A stretch of 64,000 nucleotides of DNA, taken from assembly GCF_036373705.1 (NCBI RefSeq), contig NC_089856.1, forward strand, positions 33,018,298-33,082,297, in the 5' to 3' direction. Position numbers and translations under genes: made by a program. This DNA is from Amia ocellicauda. Taxonomy: Eukaryota > Chordata > Actinopteri > Amiiformes > Amiidae. The notes beneath the pieces were generated by a model. It saw only the letters and a list, made by a program, of their open reading frames with translations. It had not been told where the DNA came from and made no database searches. Below, piece after piece: positions 35,241 to 57,670 of this stretch (its first letter is position 1; every line of letters starts with the position of its first letter).

Positions 35241-36175
35241 CTTTATTCACAAGTCTGCCTAGGAAACTGAACACAGATGGGTGTAAAAATAAGGCCTAAA
35301 AAATGTCATGGTAATTTTATATCACAGGAAGTCGAAAACACTGAATTTTCTGTTTGATTTTACATTGTTTCTCATAAAAGCAATAAACATAAATCTATGT
35401 ATGAATGTTAATGCATGGATTATAGTATGACACTTTTAAAAATACACATCAGATATGCCAGAAGAACACGACTGATGATAAAAAGCACTCGTAACAGTCG
35501 TGCTATTTCCGAGATGTGGGCTGAAGGCAGATAACACTTAAGACAAACTGACTAATACACATTCTAGCCTCCACATTGTCGACAGCATTATGTAACGAAC
35601 ATTCTGCTTTAAAAATATCTACAAGGAGGATTTTAGTGTACCTTTTATTGTTGAACGTTACTTCTATGTATACTTCCAGCTCTAATACCATACCTCACAT
35701 GTTTGAGGTTAGTGAAAGTATTAATGATGTATCACACATGACAGTTATGGTTTGTAACTGAGTAAATTATTGTCAGCAAATTTTTATCATCAAACAGTGT
35801 CTTTTCCACAATACATTGCTTAACCCTAAAAGCACCAACTGGGGTTATTTTAAACCCCAAAGGTTAAAAAAAGTCAGAACTCTGAAACCCTTTTTTCAAT
35901 CTTTCTGAATTTTTCGGACTTTGTCAAGCAACTAGTTACCAACACACAAAAAAACACAATTTGCTATGATTTTTGTGTTAATGTGGAGGACTGAAAAATT
36001 ATCTCCCTTGTGTGTCCATTTTGATCATTAGGAAAAAAGCAATACTCCCAACAGCAACTTTGCAATGTAAGCTCTAACTTTGGAATGCTTTGGGCTATCA
36101 TCTAGGTTCTAACTGCATATGAAAGATGGGATTCTCATCTTGATTTAGGAACACTAAATATCTAATTATAAACTA
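35241..36175. other. Intergenic, no gene recognised
   Basis: AT-rich with no convincing coding region; only short chance frames at 35503-35761. Confidence 0.55.
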
Positions 36176-37281
36176 CATGGCCAAAAGTATGTGGACACCC
36201 CTTCTAAATAGAGGATTTGGCTATTTCAGCAACACCAATTGCTGACAGGTGTATAAAATCAAGCACATAGTCATGCAATCTCCTTAGACAAACATTGGCA
36301 GTAGAATGGGCTGTACTGAAGAGCCCAGTGACTTTCAACATGGCACTGTCATAGGAAGTCGCCTTTCTAGTTAATCAAATTTCTGCCCTGCTAGAGCTGC
36401 CCTGGTCAACTGTAAGTGCTGTTATTGTGAAGTGTAAACAGTTCAACCAGGAAGTGGTAGGCCACACAAGCTCACAGAATGGGACTGCCAATGATGCATT
36501 GTTTGCGTTCCAAACTGCCTCTAGAAGCAATGTCAGCACAATAACTGTTCGTCAGGAGCTTCATGAAATGGTTTTCCATGGATAAGCAGCCACACACGAG
36601 CCTAAGATCACCATGCATGATGCCAAGTGTTGGCTGGAGTGGTGTAAAGCTCACCACTATTGGAGTATGGAAAAGTGGAAACGCGTTCTCTGGAGTGATT
36701 AATCATGCTTCACCATCTGGCAGTCCAAGGGACAAATCTGGGTTTGCCAGGAGAACACTGGTCTGGGTCTAGAATAATGGTCTGGGTCTGTTTTTCATGG
36801 TTCGGGCTAGGACTTAGTTCCACTGAAGGGCTATCTTCAGGCTATAGCATACAATTACATTCTACATGATTTTGCACATCCACCTTTGTGGCAACAGTTT
36901 GGGGACAGCCCTTTCCTGTTTCAGAATGACAATGCTCCCATGCACAAAGGGAAGTCCATACAGAAATGGTTTGACGAAATCGGTGAGGAAGAACTTGAAT
37001 GGCTGGCACAGAGTCTTGACCTCAACCCTATCAAACACCTTTGGAACGAACTGGAACACAGACTGTGAGCCGAGCTTTATCACCCCACAATAAGTGCCCA
37101 ACCTCACTAATGAGGCTGTGGCTGAAGCAAATCCCCGCAGCAATGTTCCAACATCTAGTGGAAAGCCTTCCCAGAAGAGTGGAGGCTGTTATAGCAGCAA
37201 AGGGGGGACAACTCTATATTAATGCTTATGATTTTGGAATGAGATGTTTGACAAGCAGGTGTCCGCATACCTTTGGCCATG
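36176..37281 (+). mobile_element. Tc1-like transposon fossil (about 1.1 kb)
   Basis: Ends CATGGCCAAAAGTATGTGGA and the inverse (about 37262-37281), with TA at 36174-36175 and 37282-37283. The ends may extend a few bases further (ACTACATGG / CCATGTAGTG). The transposase inside is dead. Confidence 0.85.
36306..37230 (+). pseudogene. Tc1-like transposase remnant
   Basis: The start at 36306 (MGCTEEPSDFQHGTVIG) is followed by TAA after 22 codons. The first catalytic Asp is followed by a stop (WSD then TAA, near 36695-36703). NDNAPMHKG (about 36928) carries the second Asp; the third residue reads Lys instead of Glu in SLDLNPIKHLW (about 37013-37045), 34 residues away. Several frameshifts. The 3' limit is approximate. 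Confidence 0.8.
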
Positions 37282-37283
37282 TA

Positions 37284-37733
37284 GTGTATATGAAAGTTAT
37301 TGTGGCAAAATATGGCTACAACTGTACACCTGCAGTATGTAGGCCATGGATTAAATAGAAATCAAAGCTGCAATTGGCCTTCTGATATTTGCAGGCAAGA
37401 GCAAAAGCAACCATTAGCCCATCCTGTGGTCTGAGACAGCTGAGAGGGTCCAACACTCTGCTATGGCTGTCAACAGCATGACACAAGTAGTGTGCTTTAC
37501 CTGTGTTTAGATCAGTGAATAAATAACAGAAACATTTTCATGACAAGTTTCAATGAATTAATTTGTTTAAGAAAGCTGTCCATAATATATAAAAACATCT
37601 ATTTTAAAACAACAAATATGGCTATGAATGTCAGAAATTTAAATGCAATATAAGACATATCAGCTCTGCATAAATATTAAAATGTTTATGAATATGTATA
37701 TTTATTTATTTTAATAGAATATGTACAATATTG
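37284..37733. other. Intergenic, no gene recognised
   Basis: About 450 bases without coding signal or recognised repeat. Confidence 0.5.
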
Positions 37734-38203
37734 TGTTGTATAGGTCTGTCTGTCTGTCTCCCCTTCCCCTGCACAGCCACTTTTCTCTCTTTGTCTGGTT
37801 CCACGTGCAAAAGCATGGAACAACTCTCTTCTTCCTACAGTCCTTTGTGCATCCCAGAATGCTTTGCAGAGGAAGCAGTGACGTTGCCCCGCTGCTTGGT
37901 AACCCCACCCTCCAAAGGAGAAAAAGGAAGTAGAGAAGCGAGGGCTGAGCCAATCCACATGCACATCCGGGACACTGCCCTATGCTTATTGGACATTATT
38001 TACCTTTTGTTTACTACTGTATAAAATGTAAAACCCGGAAGAGAACTGTAAGAAAGCAGTTTGAGCACGAGACTGCCTCGCGTTCGCTCTGTTATTCTTC
38101 CAGGCCGGCCTGTAATAAAGACTTCTTTTCCATTTGCAAGACAACTCCTGCATTGCCGTTTTCGTCCTCTTAAAAGGGTTTCTTCAAACCTCTTATCCTT
38201 ACA
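37734..38203 (+). mobile_element. Probable solo LTR of an endogenous retrovirus-like element
   Basis: About 470 bases richer in C and G than the flanks, starting TGT and ending ACA, with promoter order expected of an LTR: CCAAT (37950-37954), TATAAAA (38020-38026), then AATAAA (38114-38119) some 90 bases on, followed by a U5-like stretch. No gag, pol or env sequence and no primer-binding site follow. I found no clean target duplication, so the ends are approximate. It could instead be another kind of CpG-rich repeat. Confidence 0.4.
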
Positions 38204-39240
38204 CAGGCAAAAAGGACCACAGAACACACATTTAATGGTGCACACTTCCACTTGGCAGTACCTAGATTACCTGGAACATATTTCTCTGTATCCCATTTGA
38301 CTTTTTATAGCGAATTAAACCTAGCACCATAATCACATACTTAGTCAGTATCCCACAGTGAAGTACTGCACAAATAAAGATTTTATACTACATATTAAAA
38401 TAAATCACATTTAGGGTACCAAATAATTCATCTTTATGCTTTTCTAGTACTTTGCAGCACATTGTCACAGTAATGCAGTAATGTAATGCTTTCAGAAATA
38501 ATGTAATGTTTATTGTTAAGTTAAAATAAGTCAGCCTCCTCAAAGGACAGAGAAACATAAAGAACAAATACCATGAACCGTACAAAATATAAAGAAAATC
38601 TCACAGTGTAAAAGGAAGTTCTTGCTGTGACAGGTTTCACTGCTAGCAAAACAGAGAAAAACAAGTGATAGTACGGTTTGTGAAACACAGGCAAGCTATT
38701 TTGCAAATGAATAGATTACCAAGTGTTATCAGAACTGTGTAGCTTGATCTTTAATGAACAGGAATCCACAGAGAGAACATGAACTCACAATGATTTGTAT
38801 ACACCCACATCTCTGTGTAAATTTAGAACTGGATGCATCACTGTGTCTTGCATGTTGATATTATGTATATTTAAACATTTGTTCTGTGGAGAACTGTAAA
38901 TTTAAGCTCAATTAATTAACAGTTGTCCACATTAAACATTTCAGATCTTTAGCTTTACACTTTTAAAAAGGTTTTTCTTCTGAGTACATGACAATTGTGT
39001 GGTAAAAGATTTGTCTAAGGTTGCTATAATAACACTGTAGGTGTTTGCTTTTATGAAAACTACTTTTGAACAAAACAAAACATGATTTGTATTTAAGAAA
39101 AAAACTGTATCAGTAAAAATATTAGAAATATGTACAACCAATGAAGTTTGTATACATTTAAAAATCAAAAAGCTATTCAAAAAGCAAGCAGTTGTTCTTT
39201 AAATATATCCTAATTCAAAGTCAAACCCCTAACCAATTTT
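38204..39240. other. Intergenic upstream of third LPAR4/6-like gene
   Basis: No coding region seen; AT-rich. Confidence 0.5.
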
Positions 39241-39247
39241 GCTGATG

Positions 39248-39256
39248 CATATAAAT
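39248..39256 (+). promoter_or_regulatory. Candidate TATA box of third LPAR4/6-like gene
   Basis: CATATAAAT about 160 bases before the start codon. A possible splice acceptor (CACTAACAG, ending 39357) lies closer, so an upstream exon cannot be excluded. Confidence 0.3.
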
Positions 39257-39414
39257 GTTTTTTCAAACTCTCTTGTATGGTTACTGCATTACCTCAGTCT
39301 TGAGATTTAGACAAGCTGAATATTTGAGAGGAAACACCTCCCCTTAATCACTAACAGGAACAAGCCTCTTGATTTTCTGTCAAAAAGGCTCAGACTGTGG
39401 TAACGTCCAGACAA

Positions 39415-40341
39415 ATGGGTAAAGTAAGTTGCAATTTAAATGTTTCCGAATTCAGATATCCATTATTTACAGCAACATACAGCCTGGTGCTTGTTTTTGG
39501 CCTGCCACTAAATGTGATGTCTTTATGGGTTTTCTTTAAAAGACTAGGGCTGCATACTGTTCCAGTCATTTACATGGCAAACCTAGCCATGTCTGATCTA
39601 CTTTTTGTACTTTCCTTACCTCTGAGGATTTACTATTTTGCCACAGCTAACTGGCCTTTTGGAGACGTGTTGTGTATGATACCAGGAACAGTGTTTTCTG
39701 TTAATATTTATTCCAGCTCTTTGTTCATTACCCTAATCAGTGTGGATCGGTTCTTGGCTGTTGTTTACCCTCTGCGATCAAGGGCAATCCGCACTCCAAA
39801 GTTTGCTGGAATTGCCTGTGTGACAGTGTGGATTTTCATAAGCGGGCTCAGTGTCCCTGTCGCTCTAAACCACAACGCAGTCTGGGACAGTGATACCAAC
39901 GTCTCACGTTGTTTTGAATGTTTTCCGGAACAGAACTGGAAATTTGGATTTATTATACTCTGCAGCATCACAGCACTAGGAATCCTGATACCATTCATAA
40001 TCATCATGAGCTCCACTGTGATCGTCATAAAGAAACTGAAAACAGAAAGAATCTGTTCGACTTTGTTTGAAAAGAATAAGATCATCAGGATGTTTCTAGC
40101 CAACTTGCTCATGTATGCCTTGTGCTTCATTCCTTTTCACGTTGCATTCATTCTGTATGGCTTGCATAAACTCGAATACATAGATTACAACTTCTTTGAC
40201 GCCCAAACTATTACAATGTGCTTAGCCAGCACCAACAGTTGCCTGGATCCTACCATTTATTATTTTTCTATAAATGCTTTCAGCCGACGAAAAACCAGCG
40301 AAGTGGAGCTGAAAACACTGAGAACTTCTACATACAAGTAG
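39415..40341 (+). CDS. LPAR4/LPAR6-like (P2Y-like) class A receptor, third copy
   Basis: A 308-residue seven-helix receptor, full length for the family. NLAMSDLLFVLSLPLRIYYF in helix 2 and DRFLAVVYPLRSRAIRTPKF in loop 2 follow the LPAR4/LPAR6 pattern and match copies A and B, but as a clearly older paralogue. Key residues: N33, D61, C87 with C166, DRF 111-113, helix 6 CFIPF with P240, DPTIY 278-282. Sequons at N9 and N162. Loop 2 RCFECFPEQNW resembles LPAR6 (ACFENFPEATW), giving it the best claim to a lysophosphatidic-acid-type ligand. The frame is open back to 39397 but the first ATG is 39415. Confidence 0.88.
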   Translation: MGKVSCNLNVSEFRYPLFTATYSLVLVFGLPLNVMSLWVFFKRLGLHTVPVIYMANLAMSDLLFVLSLPLRIYYFATANWPFGDVLCMIPGTVFSVNIYSSSLFITLISVDRFLAVVYPLRSRAIRTPKFAGIACVTVWIFISGLSVPVALNHNAVWDSDTNVSRCFECFPEQNWKFGFIILCSITALGILIPFIIIMSSTVIVIKKLKTERICSTLFEKNKIIRMFLANLLMYALCFIPFHVAFILYGLHKLEYIDYNFFDAQTITMCLASTNSCLDPTIYYFSINAFSRRKTSEVELKTLRTSTYK

Positions 40342-43300
40342 TCTGGTATGACTGCTTGCCTATTTTATTGCCATTCGCCAAACCAATCAGGAGCAAATAA
40401 ATGTATGCAGTCCTCAAATACCCATCATGGTTTGTAAACCCACCACGCATGCAAAACCTTCAACTGCAGAAACACAAATACAGCTCTTATTCCATTGCTG
40501 TTCACATCCATCATTGGAGAAAAATGCAACTTTCCACGTGAAACAGAAGAGCCAATATGCTACCCTACACTCATCAAAAGGGTTCCCTAACTCAATGAAC
40601 ACCAGGAATGACCATCACCTCACCTCCAGTCAATGCAAAAAATCTATGGCTTTCAGAGTGACAGACATGCATGTGAATACTTCTTCAGTGAAACACCCTG
40701 TGTGGCAGAACTGTAACATCCTCATCTAGCCTGGACAATACTGAAGATGACAAGTTAACAAATTAATGACAACTTTTTCTGTTACTATAAGGAACACTAC
40801 CTGAAGAGGTTGCTACATTTCTTTTTTCTTTGTTCTTTGTTCATTGTTCTGCATTGCTTATAAAAAGAGTTTGCAGCCAGTACACTCTAGGTCAACATAC
40901 CTAGTAAAGATGCTGCATTTGTAATAAATAGATTAATATTGCTTCTTTTATTTGATGCACTTCATAGAACACATTTTGTATAGGTTGCATTTGTTTTGTT
41001 TTTATTGTTTGTGGAAAAACACCTCGACTTAAACTAGGTTCATCACCAATTGTGTTCTATAACTAAGTGTATTAATAACAGTTTCAGGCTTTTATTAGTC
41101 TTCTGTTACATAACACTGTTTTGTATGATTTTGCTTCATCTAAAAGTTCAGGCTTAGATCAGTTCAGTTTAAACAGACAACATGTTTTACAGGTGTATAG
41201 GACTGTTCTGAATTCACCTACAGGAAAGTTATACTATAAAATATGTTTTTTATTCATCATATCTGTAACAAAGGTTAAAAAAAAGCTGTACAAAAGTCTA
41301 CAACTGTTTCCTCTCTCTTGGGGAAAAAAAATTAAGAGGAAACAAAAATGGGTGGTGTTCAGTAAAGATGCAGATACCATCATGATAAAAGGAAACTTAC
41401 CCTTAAGAACAAAACCACAAACCATATACCACTTATAAACAGTTTAACATGCAAATGAACAGTTCAACGTTAGTATTTCAATAGATTTAATTTACAATGC
41501 ATATTAACTAACCTAATATAGATTTCCAAATTAAAGATTTTAACTATCTGTTATTGACTTGTTCTTCATGCTTTATTATTTTTTAAAGGCATGTCCCAAT
41601 GCAATTAGAAATAAGCTGTACACGTGAAGTACATACAGAGCTACAAAAGATTGCTTGACGTTTAAATTAATATTTAACATCAGATATTGCACCTTCTCAT
41701 TGTGTACACATTAAAAAAGGGTTAATGTATATGTATTAAAGCTTATGAGTAAACTAAATTGATTTATAAAATGATATAACCTCGTCATATTCTGAAATGT
41801 AAAATTGCTGTTTGATCGATGGGGAGGAAAGTGCACCCTTTAATATGAAAGGTAAAACTTTTTTTCCCCTAATTTTTGTGAGGAGTATTTAATGAGTTAA
41901 TCCAAACAGAAATGATCAAATATACAGAGTCATACCCTGGGCTACATTAAGAAAAGTGTAAATCAAATCACCCTGAACTGTGGCTCTAATAATTCAGTGC
42001 AATAATGAGTGGGCGAAGTACTGACATCAATTAATATCTAATATGCTTTTGACATATGTTCTTCCTTCCTAGCATTTGCTTGTGTATTGTCAAAGCAGGC
42101 ACTATCTTGCCAGGAACCAAAGCAGTTGTTTTTGTACTGAAAGACGGAAGCACATTTATGAAGTGTAAAGATTGATGGAGCAGAAACAACCATTTTAACT
42201 CCCAAAGAACATCTGATATTACATTACCCAATTCCTATTTATAGAATACATGTGAAAAAATATTTGGGCTTTTTGGGAGGGACCTTTAACAAACTTTCAC
42301 CATCAAAAGGCATTCACCATACCCTCTTGCAGAAACATCTTAAGGAGGTCCACTTTCTTTCAGAATTAGAAACATTTTTACAAATAAGGCCACACACACA
42401 GAAACACACTGCATTATATTAAGCCCAATCATTAGTGAAAATACTTGTGTATTGACTACACACACACACACCTCTATACTGACTCATTAGTACTGCCCTT
42501 CTATTATAAATATGACAGATCCTTTCTCTAAGAAACAGAGCCTGCAGTAAAACCCTGGCACTAACGCCACCATATGGCTAGCCAGCTGTATGCATCGGGA
42601 TTTGTATGAAGATTTTATGAACAAGTAAGCCTTTAGTGTGCACAGTGGAACTTTAATTTCTGGAAGGAATGGAGATTTCTGAATATGACCAAAATGTACC
42701 ATGCCTTCACACATCCTTGAAAGAGGAATCATCCTGGATCCAAACTTTAAAAATGTTGAGAGATGCAAGAAAGGTACTGCTACAGATGCTGAGGCAGAAT
42801 GGAATTGCTTGAAATCCCAAAAACACTCTGTAAGCATGCAGTGAAGATTAACTCTTTGGCAAGACCATAGTCTAAAACTGAATACAGTTCCTTGAGGTAC
42901 TGTTCAGAATTTTAATTTTCAACAAATCATAAGGCAACAGATTAAATAACATTAGTCCCAAACAGCGACAAAGCATAATGAGGCATCACGAGTTGGTAAG
43001 TAGGTCATTCTGCAAAGGAAATAATCCCTTCAAACTGACAGAGCTGCCATCAGCCTCATGTGTGTGTGTTGCTGAGCAGGATTCATTAGCACTTCTGGAC
43101 ATTTAAAAATGAAACTGACCAAGACCATAGGATTTACTAGTTTATTAATAGATAGGACTTCATAGCAGACAAAATATACAGACCGGTTGAAGGTATCATA
43201 TGTAGACATTTAATATTAAGTTCCCGTACAATAGCAGTAACTTCAGTTCGTCAATGAACCAAGGCTTTTTTTCATTATCTTATAAAATATTATTTTAATG

Positions 43301-45002
43301 CAGGAATGAGAAAAACATGCAGAGTAAGTAAAAAGAGGACAAAAAGGAGCAGAGCACAGCCTTTATGAGAAATTAAAATAACGTTCAGAGCAATGGGAGA
43401 GATCTGCCGAAGCACAAAAGACTGTGTTTCCCTCAATAGGATGGTCATGAAAAGGACAAGGAACTAGCATTGCGAAAAGAGCTGTGTTTTTTTTATGCAT
43501 AAAACCATTTTAATCAATCAGTCTTTTTTTAATGTATTATAGCTCTATTAACTAGATTTCCAAAATAAGATTAATTATCACTGCAAATACTTGGTGGCGT
43601 CTGTAGGTATTGGTCATGGTGTACTGCACTAGAGACTAGTCGTCTGGTAAAATACAAAAAAGAAAATGAGGCCTTACTAGTTTTGGTTCCACAGAACTGT
43701 CCACTTTATGGCTTACCCTGACACTTTCTGAAATACAGGGAAGGGGGGGGAAGAGCCACTAGATAAGTGTAGATTTGTAAATAAGGAGAGTGCAATGAAA
43801 TAGATAAAGACAAGGCGGGAAGTCAGTCGTGAAGTGATACAATAAACCTACAAAAACTGTTCAAAGGTAATTGGGGAGAATTGCTGAAAGTACATATTCA
43901 AATCATAATATAAAGTTTGTGTGTATCGGCTGGGAAACTGGAGCAAGGGACATTTTCGTTTTGATTGCCTTTTTCACTATTCAGAGGGAAAGCAACACAG
44001 AGAAGGAGGTACCTACAGTTAATTTAGAGTCTCTTCTGGATAAAAGTTTCTGAACTGAAAATCTAAATCATTGCTGGGCAAAGGTTTAAGAACAAAATTT
44101 TCTTCAAACCAGTTTCTGCATTCATTAACCAGATCAGAATTCAGTTAACTCTCCTTAAGGCCAAAGACGACTTACTGGCAAGTCTTGTCGCAACCTGTGA
44201 CCGCTTTATAACTACAATGTTTGGATGCTGATTTAAATCACATAGGACTGTTTTAATTTAAAACTGTGCCCATTATACAAATGACAAATCCAGGAGCAGT
44301 GCCAAATCTACTTCCAAACAAAAGCAATCAAACCTGATGGGTCAGAGTGATTACGGAATGGGCATCACAAGAGTAAACAGCATGTATAGTGTTCTCGAGT
44401 GCTGAAAATATTTTTACTACAAATGCCGCAAATGATAAAATTGCAGCAAACAAGGCTAAAATGATATTGCAAAGCAAATTAAAAAATGCTGCATGCAGGG
44501 GAAAAAAACAAAAAAACAAACAGGTTTATGAAATGCCATTGCTGAATGTGCACATCTGCATGTAGAATATTAGTGTATTGAAAAGTGCACTACATTTCCA
44601 TTGAGGGGTTTAAATCAAAGACAAAACATTAAAGTGAACTGGAACTTGACTAAATCAACCTTCTCTGTTCTGAAACCCTTAACTCATGACAATTCAGAAA
44701 AGAACTCACTTCTGTATATTTTAGAATATTAAGTTTTGATTAAAAAAAAGTATATAAAAAAAGCTTATGCCATAAATAACGAACTATTGTAACTACAAAA
44801 AAGTGCAAGAGACAGAACATTTTAATAAACATACAAAAAAAAAGAAACACAAACCAACAAGTAAAACAAAAAAGGAATGCAAATGCACTCCTGAAATTAA
44901 AGATACATTATCAAGGTTAAAGTGCAGTCAACACAACACACAGGAGATGGCTACAGTATCAGAGGTTGCTTTGTAATGGGAGAACGACCAGCAAAATATA
45001 TG
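40342..45002. other. 3' flanks of receptor gene (+) and ITM2C (-), intergenic between
   Basis: The two genes converge here. The left part holds the receptor 3' UTR (AATAAA at 40923-40928). The right part must hold the ITM2C 3' UTR; an AATAAA in its sense lies at 43146-43141 (tttatt on the plus strand). A short CA run is at 42460-42471. No further gene seen. Confidence 0.55.
40923..40928 (+). terminator. Candidate polyadenylation signal of third LPAR4/6-like gene
   Basis: AATAAA about 580 bases after the stop; an earlier AATAAA also occurs near 40396-40401. Confidence 0.3.
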
Positions 45003-54507
<9,505 letters not shown>

Positions 54508-54599
54508 GTCTGGCTTCTCTGCGGCTGGTTGTTTTGGGTAAGACTGTTTCTTTAGCTGGTGTAGATAAAGGTTGAGGATTAATTTATTAATAAGGTCTC

Positions 54600-54900
54600 T
54601 ACTGCAAAGGTTCGCCTTGATCTACCGGAAGTTTCCCGTTTTATTCTCGCCCCCCCAACACTCTTAAAGTGACAGGACGTTTGGAAAACAAGCTAAACTT
54701 GCCTTTGGCCAGCTGTCGTCCACTTCCACATAGACAACGACAGCGCGGAACCCGACAGAAGGCGTGATGATGCCGGAATGTTCAAATTTAGAACGCAGCC
54801 TTCGGCGTGACGTCATGCGACGAAAGTTCGGAAATCCGCCTCATTTATGGGCACGGTGCAGTTAAAGCGACCGAGCTTCCGAGAGAATTTCACTCCCACA
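54600..54900 (-). promoter_or_regulatory. itm2c: ITM2C CpG-rich promoter with full CRE
   Basis: A GC- and CpG-richer island in AT-rich surroundings, directly upstream of ITM2C exon 1. It holds the palindromic CREB/ATF site TGACGTCA (54808-54815) and an ETS-type CCGGAAGT (54625-54632). No TATA box is obvious. The exact start site cannot be read from sequence. Confidence 0.65.
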
Positions 54901-55907
54901 TCAGGTGAAGTGGCAATCACATTGTACTACATATATAGCGAAATAGATATCTACATATAGAAAAGAAAATAGAAAATATCTTACGAAATCATTTGTGTTC
55001 AATGCGGATATGTATCAGTTTAATTAAAGAAGAGAGAAAATGGTGTACATTTTACAAATATATCCTAATATTATTCCAGTAGGGTATGTATATAAACAAT
55101 ATTTACTTATTAATTTATGATCATATTGAAATACAATTTAGAAAGGACCAATAGTTATACTATGTATTGCTGTCCATTCACTCTTGATAATATTCCAGAT
55201 AACATATTAGTTGTAATATTAATTTTCACTCGTCTAAGCTCATCGTGTAACATTGAATTGGGGCTCTTGATCCAGCTTTGCTATTTGTAGATTGCTATAC
55301 TTGACCATAGTCTGTCAGTATCATATTTTGTTGGGGTAACTGAAGAACAATAAATTAGGAAACAATGCTAGTAAACATTTACCAATAGGTTTTATGGAGA
55401 CGTCTTGGTTTAAGCTCAGACATCCCAGGGTAAATAGCTTCATAACATCACCAATGTGTATTCCCCAATATAAAGGAGGATCTAATTAGGCAAGGAGACT
55501 CAAGGAATGTCTTACGATACAGCAGTGAAATATAACTGGACATAGAATTCAAATGGACCTATATGAAGGAAGAAGCTGACCACCTTAAATTAACACCTGC
55601 CTTTACTGTAAATCAAGTTGCAACTTGTTAAGTTGACGGTTCTGTGTTTCTAAACAGGCCCTAAAATGGTTGCACCATCCTCCACATGTCAACTACCAGA
55701 AATAATACACACATAATAACACAATTAAATTAGTTTAAATTTATTCAAAATTTATTTTCTTGGTTTTTGTCGTTGGGACCAGCCAGGTTGTTTGACAATT
55801 GAATAAATGCACTTCTGTACTTTACGCTGGATCATAAACTGCAAAGCAGAGTTCAATTAAGGATTAAACATGTTTATGAAGACATTTGTTCACCCATTTA
55901 TAGTATA

Positions 55908-55942
<35 letters not shown>

Positions 55943-57670
55943 CCAGCACAGCAGTTGTGTGAATATCATGCTTTATTCAACTGGTTTGTGGAGCATGCTA
56001 TTTAAATATGTGCACTGTGAAAAGGTTGTTCAAATCTTTGCTTTTATTGCATACTACATTTACTGAAATGTATTAAGGTTGTCCTGTACTGATGAGAATG
56101 CTTCATCTTCGGTAGCATAGCATTCAGTTCATAGCACTGTTCATAAAACTGTTCTACAGAAGACAAAAAATCCTAAAATATCATACTTTAAGCAATTAAT
56201 ATTTCATAATTTTTTAGAGGATACCAAGTGCTTATTTAATTAATATATTTTAGTCATTTTTGCTTGAAATTATGAATGTCTTAAATTTTTATTAGCTTTA
56301 AATGCTTTGATTTTAACTGAAACTATTTAAATTCATTACCATTTCAGAAGTGCTCAAATGAATACATTATACTCCACGCACAAGATTAAATAATTGTACT
56401 GGAATTTTTTTATTCATTTCCATTAGGATTAACATAAGGAATTCAAAGTGATGTTTTAGTCACTGTAAAACTTTGACACAGGAGAACTTTAAATACTTAG
56501 TTTCTGGGGGGTTTCCAAAGGACAATTAAAATTATAAAACTCATTAATGAATTGGGCTTCACTGAGCCTTGTTACGATCCAGTTTACTGGGTTTTAGTTT
56601 ACATTTGTTTCCTAACCTGTTTCATGTCACCCCACAACCTAAGAAACACAAATTCCTCAGTCACTAATGCTGTGCCCCTTTAAAGCAAGTCAGCACCTTT
56701 TGAAATCTGCAAAAATATTCAATTATATATGCCCAGTCATTTGCACCCCCCCCCAAAAAAAAAGTTAATAGTTACAGACTAATACCATAACATTCCTCTG
56801 CTGTACAAATTAATTCATATCTTAATTAATGAGCTTGTCTAAGGAGTTATGTACAAAGGAAACCAGCAAATCTCTCTGTAATGAAATGCAAAAATCACTG
56901 CTATTTCTACTGTCTGAAAATGTATTCAAAAAATAAACAAAAACCCTTAAAACATTTCAGGTTAAATACTGTCAAATCTCATCACCTTCAAAGAAACAAA
57001 ATAATCTACAAAGCAAAAAAAGGCATATGTACATGTTCACCCACTTTTTTCAACTTTCAGGATGTTCCTCTAATAACACATTTTATGGATTCTACCATTT
57101 TATTTGTAAAACGTACACTGTAGTTGCATGTTTCATCTAATAACATTAAAGCACAATCTTATTTTAAATCAAGGCATAGAACTGTAGCTATTTTCATACT
57201 GTAATGTGCGTGCACTAGGTCAGCACAGATCACATGTGCTTAACACTCTGCAAAAGAAAGCAGGCGCAAGTATACTGATACATCAGATTTTAAAGGCATG
57301 CAACCTCTCAATGTTCAACTGCCAGTACCCTTCTTTTACAAACTCCATGCTGTTCATCTAGCAGTGTGCTTCCAGAAATCTACCACATAGCACTCAAAAT
57401 ATAAAAGATGTCTTTGTAGTACTGTTTGAATGACAAATTACTTCAGGAATACATCCACATCCTGGCCTAATGTGCAATAAAGCAGGATCTACATTTTATG
57501 AAAGTCAAAATAAAATGAAAGGGGGAAGAAAAAAATAAAATAAAAAAAGAACCGTTCACTGAACAGCAGATAGCAGGAATATTCCTCATGAATTGAATAA
57601 GGGTGCTTAATGTTCAATATCTTAACAGCAGCTGCTGATTTTACTGTCGTTTCTTTTACAAAATTGAGCT
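54901..57670. other. Intergenic and probable CAB39 3' UTR
   Basis: The right part should be the CAB39 3' UTR; AATAAA in its sense occurs at 57104-57099 and 55977-55972 (tttatt on the plus strand). A 31-base A run is at about 55911-55940. No gene seen in the left part. Confidence 0.5.

Noticed and set aside
37686-38024. Overlapping open frames in the LTR-like region
   Set aside because: Frames on both strands arise from a C- and G-richer composition; no protein family resemblance.
55911-55940. Long A run as the tail of a processed pseudogene
   Set aside because: No upstream gene-like sequence or target duplication was seen; it lies in or near the CAB39 3' UTR.
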